A stretch of DNA of 64,000 nt from Lysobacteraceae bacterium (GTDB lineage: Bacteria > Pseudomonadota > Gammaproteobacteria > Xanthomonadales > Xanthomonadaceae). Location of the stretch: positions 1 through 64,000 of the forward strand of contig JAEUPQ010000021.1 of NCBI GenBank assembly GCA_016789405.1, written 5' to 3'. Below, one piece after another: positions 62,859-64,000 of this stretch. The number at the start of each line of letters is the position of its first letter. Position 1 is the first letter of the stretch. The notes under the pieces are model-generated. The model ran no database searches, was not told the DNA's origin, and saw only the letters and a list, made by a program, of their open reading frames with translations. The translations under genes were made by a program, and so were the position numbers.

Positions 62859-64000
62859 ATGTCGGCAGCGCTGGAATCGATGGGAGCCGGGATGGCACAG
62901 GCGGCACAGCCGCACATGGCGATCGCGGATGGCCCGGGCGGGCGCTGCTTCGCTTTCGATGGTCACGGCCGCGTGCCGCTGGACACCTTCCTGGCCGAGG
63001 TGCGCGGCGTCGCCGCCGGCCTGCCCGACGCCGCCTGCGCGGTGAACCTGTGCGAAGACCGCTACCGCTTCCTGGTCGCCTTCTGCGCGGTCGCGCTGCG
63101 CGGCCAGATCAACCTGCTGCCGCCATCGCGCACGCCCGCGGCGATCGAGGACGTGCGCCGGCAGTTCCCCGACAGCTACTGCATTTCCGACGTCCGCCTC
63201 AGCCCGGCGCCGCCACGCCTGCATGCCCTGCCCGAGCGACTGCCGAAACTCGAGGGCGCCCGTCCCGAGATCGACCCGGGCGCGCTGGCGATGATCGGTT
63301 TCACGTCCGGCAGCACCGGCACGCCCGGCGCCAACCCGAAGACATGGCGCGAACTGCGCCTGAGCACCGCGCAGAACGCGACCGTGCTCCAGCATTTCTG
63401 GCCCGAAGGCGACGCGCGCGCGGCGACCCTGCCGATCGTCGCCACGGTGCCGCCGCAGCACATGTACGGCATGGAGCTGTCGGTGCTGCTGCCGCTGCTG
63501 GCGAACGCCGCCGTGCACGGCGGACGCCCGTTCTTTCCCGATGACGTGGCGCGTGCGCTGCGCGAAGCCCAGGGCCCCGCGCTGCTGGTCACCACGCCGG
63601 TGCACCTGCGCGCGCTGGTGGAATCGGGCATCGATCTGCCGCGCCCCGCCGGGATCGTCACTGCGACCGCGCCGCTGCCGCAGGCGCTGGCCGCCGCGGC
63701 CGAGCAGCGCTTCGGCTGCGAAGTGCGCGAGCTGTTCGGCTCCACCGAAACCTGCGTGATCGCGAGCCGGCGCACCGCGCGCGACGACCTCTGGCAACTG
63801 CTGCCCGACGTCCGCCTGCAACCGCAGCCGGACGGCACGCAGGTGCAGGCACCGCACCTGTCCGCGCCGGTGATGCTGGCCGATCTCGTCGAGATGAAAC
63901 CCGAAGGCCGGTTCCTGCTCTGCGGTCGCCAGGCCGATCTGCTGGAAATCGCCGGCAAGCGCGCCTCGCTCGGCGACCTCACCCGCCGCCTCCTCGCCGT
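62859..64000 (+). CDS. AMP-dependent acyl ligase (aryl-polyene-type), truncated by window end
   Basis: At least 380 residues of an ANL-superfamily ligase; the frame is still open at 64000. The A3 loop is IGFTSGSTGTPGANPKTW, a mid-region TVPPQHMYGMELSVLLPL follows, and the A5 motif is LFGSTETC. It adenylates an aromatic or acyl acid and loads it on CoA or a carrier. Xanthomonadaceae pigment (xanthomonadin/aryl polyene) clusters contain ligases of this type, and the divergent PPTase supports that setting. ATG codons at 62859, 62880 and 62892 are possible starts. Confidence 0.85.
   Translation, partial: MSAALESMGAGMAQAAQPHMAIADGPGGRCFAFDGHGRVPLDTFLAEVRGVAAGLPDAACAVNLCEDRYRFLVAFCAVALRGQINLLPPSRTPAAIEDVRRQFPDSYCISDVRLSPAPPRLHALPERLPKLEGARPEIDPGALAMIGFTSGSTGTPGANPKTWRELRLSTAQNATVLQHFWPEGDARAATLPIVATVPPQHMYGMELSVLLPLLANAAVHGGRPFFPDDVARALREAQGPALLVTTPVHLRALVESGIDLPRPAGIVTATAPLPQALAAAAEQRFGCEVRELFGSTETCVIASRRTARDDLWQLLPDVRLQPQPDGTQVQAPHLSAPVMLADLVEMKPEGRFLLCGRQADLLEIAGKRASLGDLTRRLLA

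Overview
The window is a high-GC chromosomal stretch from a gammaproteobacterium, most likely a Xanthomonadaceae member of the Lysobacter/Luteimonas type. Evidence is the GC-rich codon use, an alpha-lytic-protease-like secreted protease (39239-40414), the rsmG-parA-parB cluster beside a phosphopantetheinyl transferase and an aryl-polyene-type AMP ligase (62173-64000), and a palindromic intergenic repeat of a kind I associate with this family. I see no rRNA, tRNA, CRISPR array, prophage or insertion sequence. Both ends cut genes: the C-terminus of an ExeM/NucH-type nuclease (1-159) and an AMP ligase (62859-64000).

Layout. 1-5.2 kb: nuclease tail, alpha/beta hydrolase, zapE, a 200-bp hairpin cluster, mnmE, a TonB-C lipoprotein. 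5.2-16.6 kb: NatAB-type ABC exporter, secreted peptidase, ferredoxin-NADP reductase, YadGH-type ABC exporter, proline-rich lipoprotein, RND pump with its adaptor. 16.6-26.8 kb: tatD, beta-lactamase-fold hydrolase, small envelope proteins, SGNH hydrolase, an orphan of lower GC, a modular secreted endonuclease I, a LytS/LytTR two-component pair, a DUF2306 membrane protein. 26.9-33.1 kb: hrpB with an overlapping sulfotransferase-like gene, a PKHD-type dioxygenase, rluE, an exported methyltransferase. 33.3-38.9 kb: aceK and icd with three small genes (75-93 aa) and a LysR regulator with its own palindromic operator. 39.2-41.8 kb: alpha-lytic protease homologue and a Tat-exported reductase. 41.8-50.8 kb: a bufferin-type metallophore RiPP operon with divergent tandem LysR regulators, a GST and a three-domain redox fusion. 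50.9-58.2 kb: SEC-C protein, LysM protein, queF, M20 peptidase, APC permease. 58.2-64 kb: LAB_N protein, glycosyltransferase, ParE/CopG-type toxin-antitoxin pair, parB, parA, rsmG, PPTase, AMP ligase.

The most interesting system is the seven-gene minus-strand operon at 41798-45978: carboxymuconolactone decarboxylase, YHS-domain protein, DUF2282 precursor peptide (BufA), DUF692 multinuclear iron oxidase (BufB), DUF2063 partner (BufC), DoxX protein and DUF1348 protein. The precursor has a signal peptide and four cysteines. As sequenced, bufB carries a one-base frameshift at a four-G run (44347-44350); adding one base restores an uninterrupted protein of about 302 residues, so the maturase is either an assembly error or a real lesion. 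Two tandem LysR genes sit divergently, where better-known bufferin operons use ECF-sigma control.

Other linked themes: AceK and an Icd that keeps the phosphorylatable serine lie within 4 kb of each other. The toxin-antitoxin pair lies between parB and a glycosyltransferase, with the toxin stop overlapping the glycosyltransferase start. Most intergenic regions are short; convergent gene pairs are often separated by strong bidirectional terminators.
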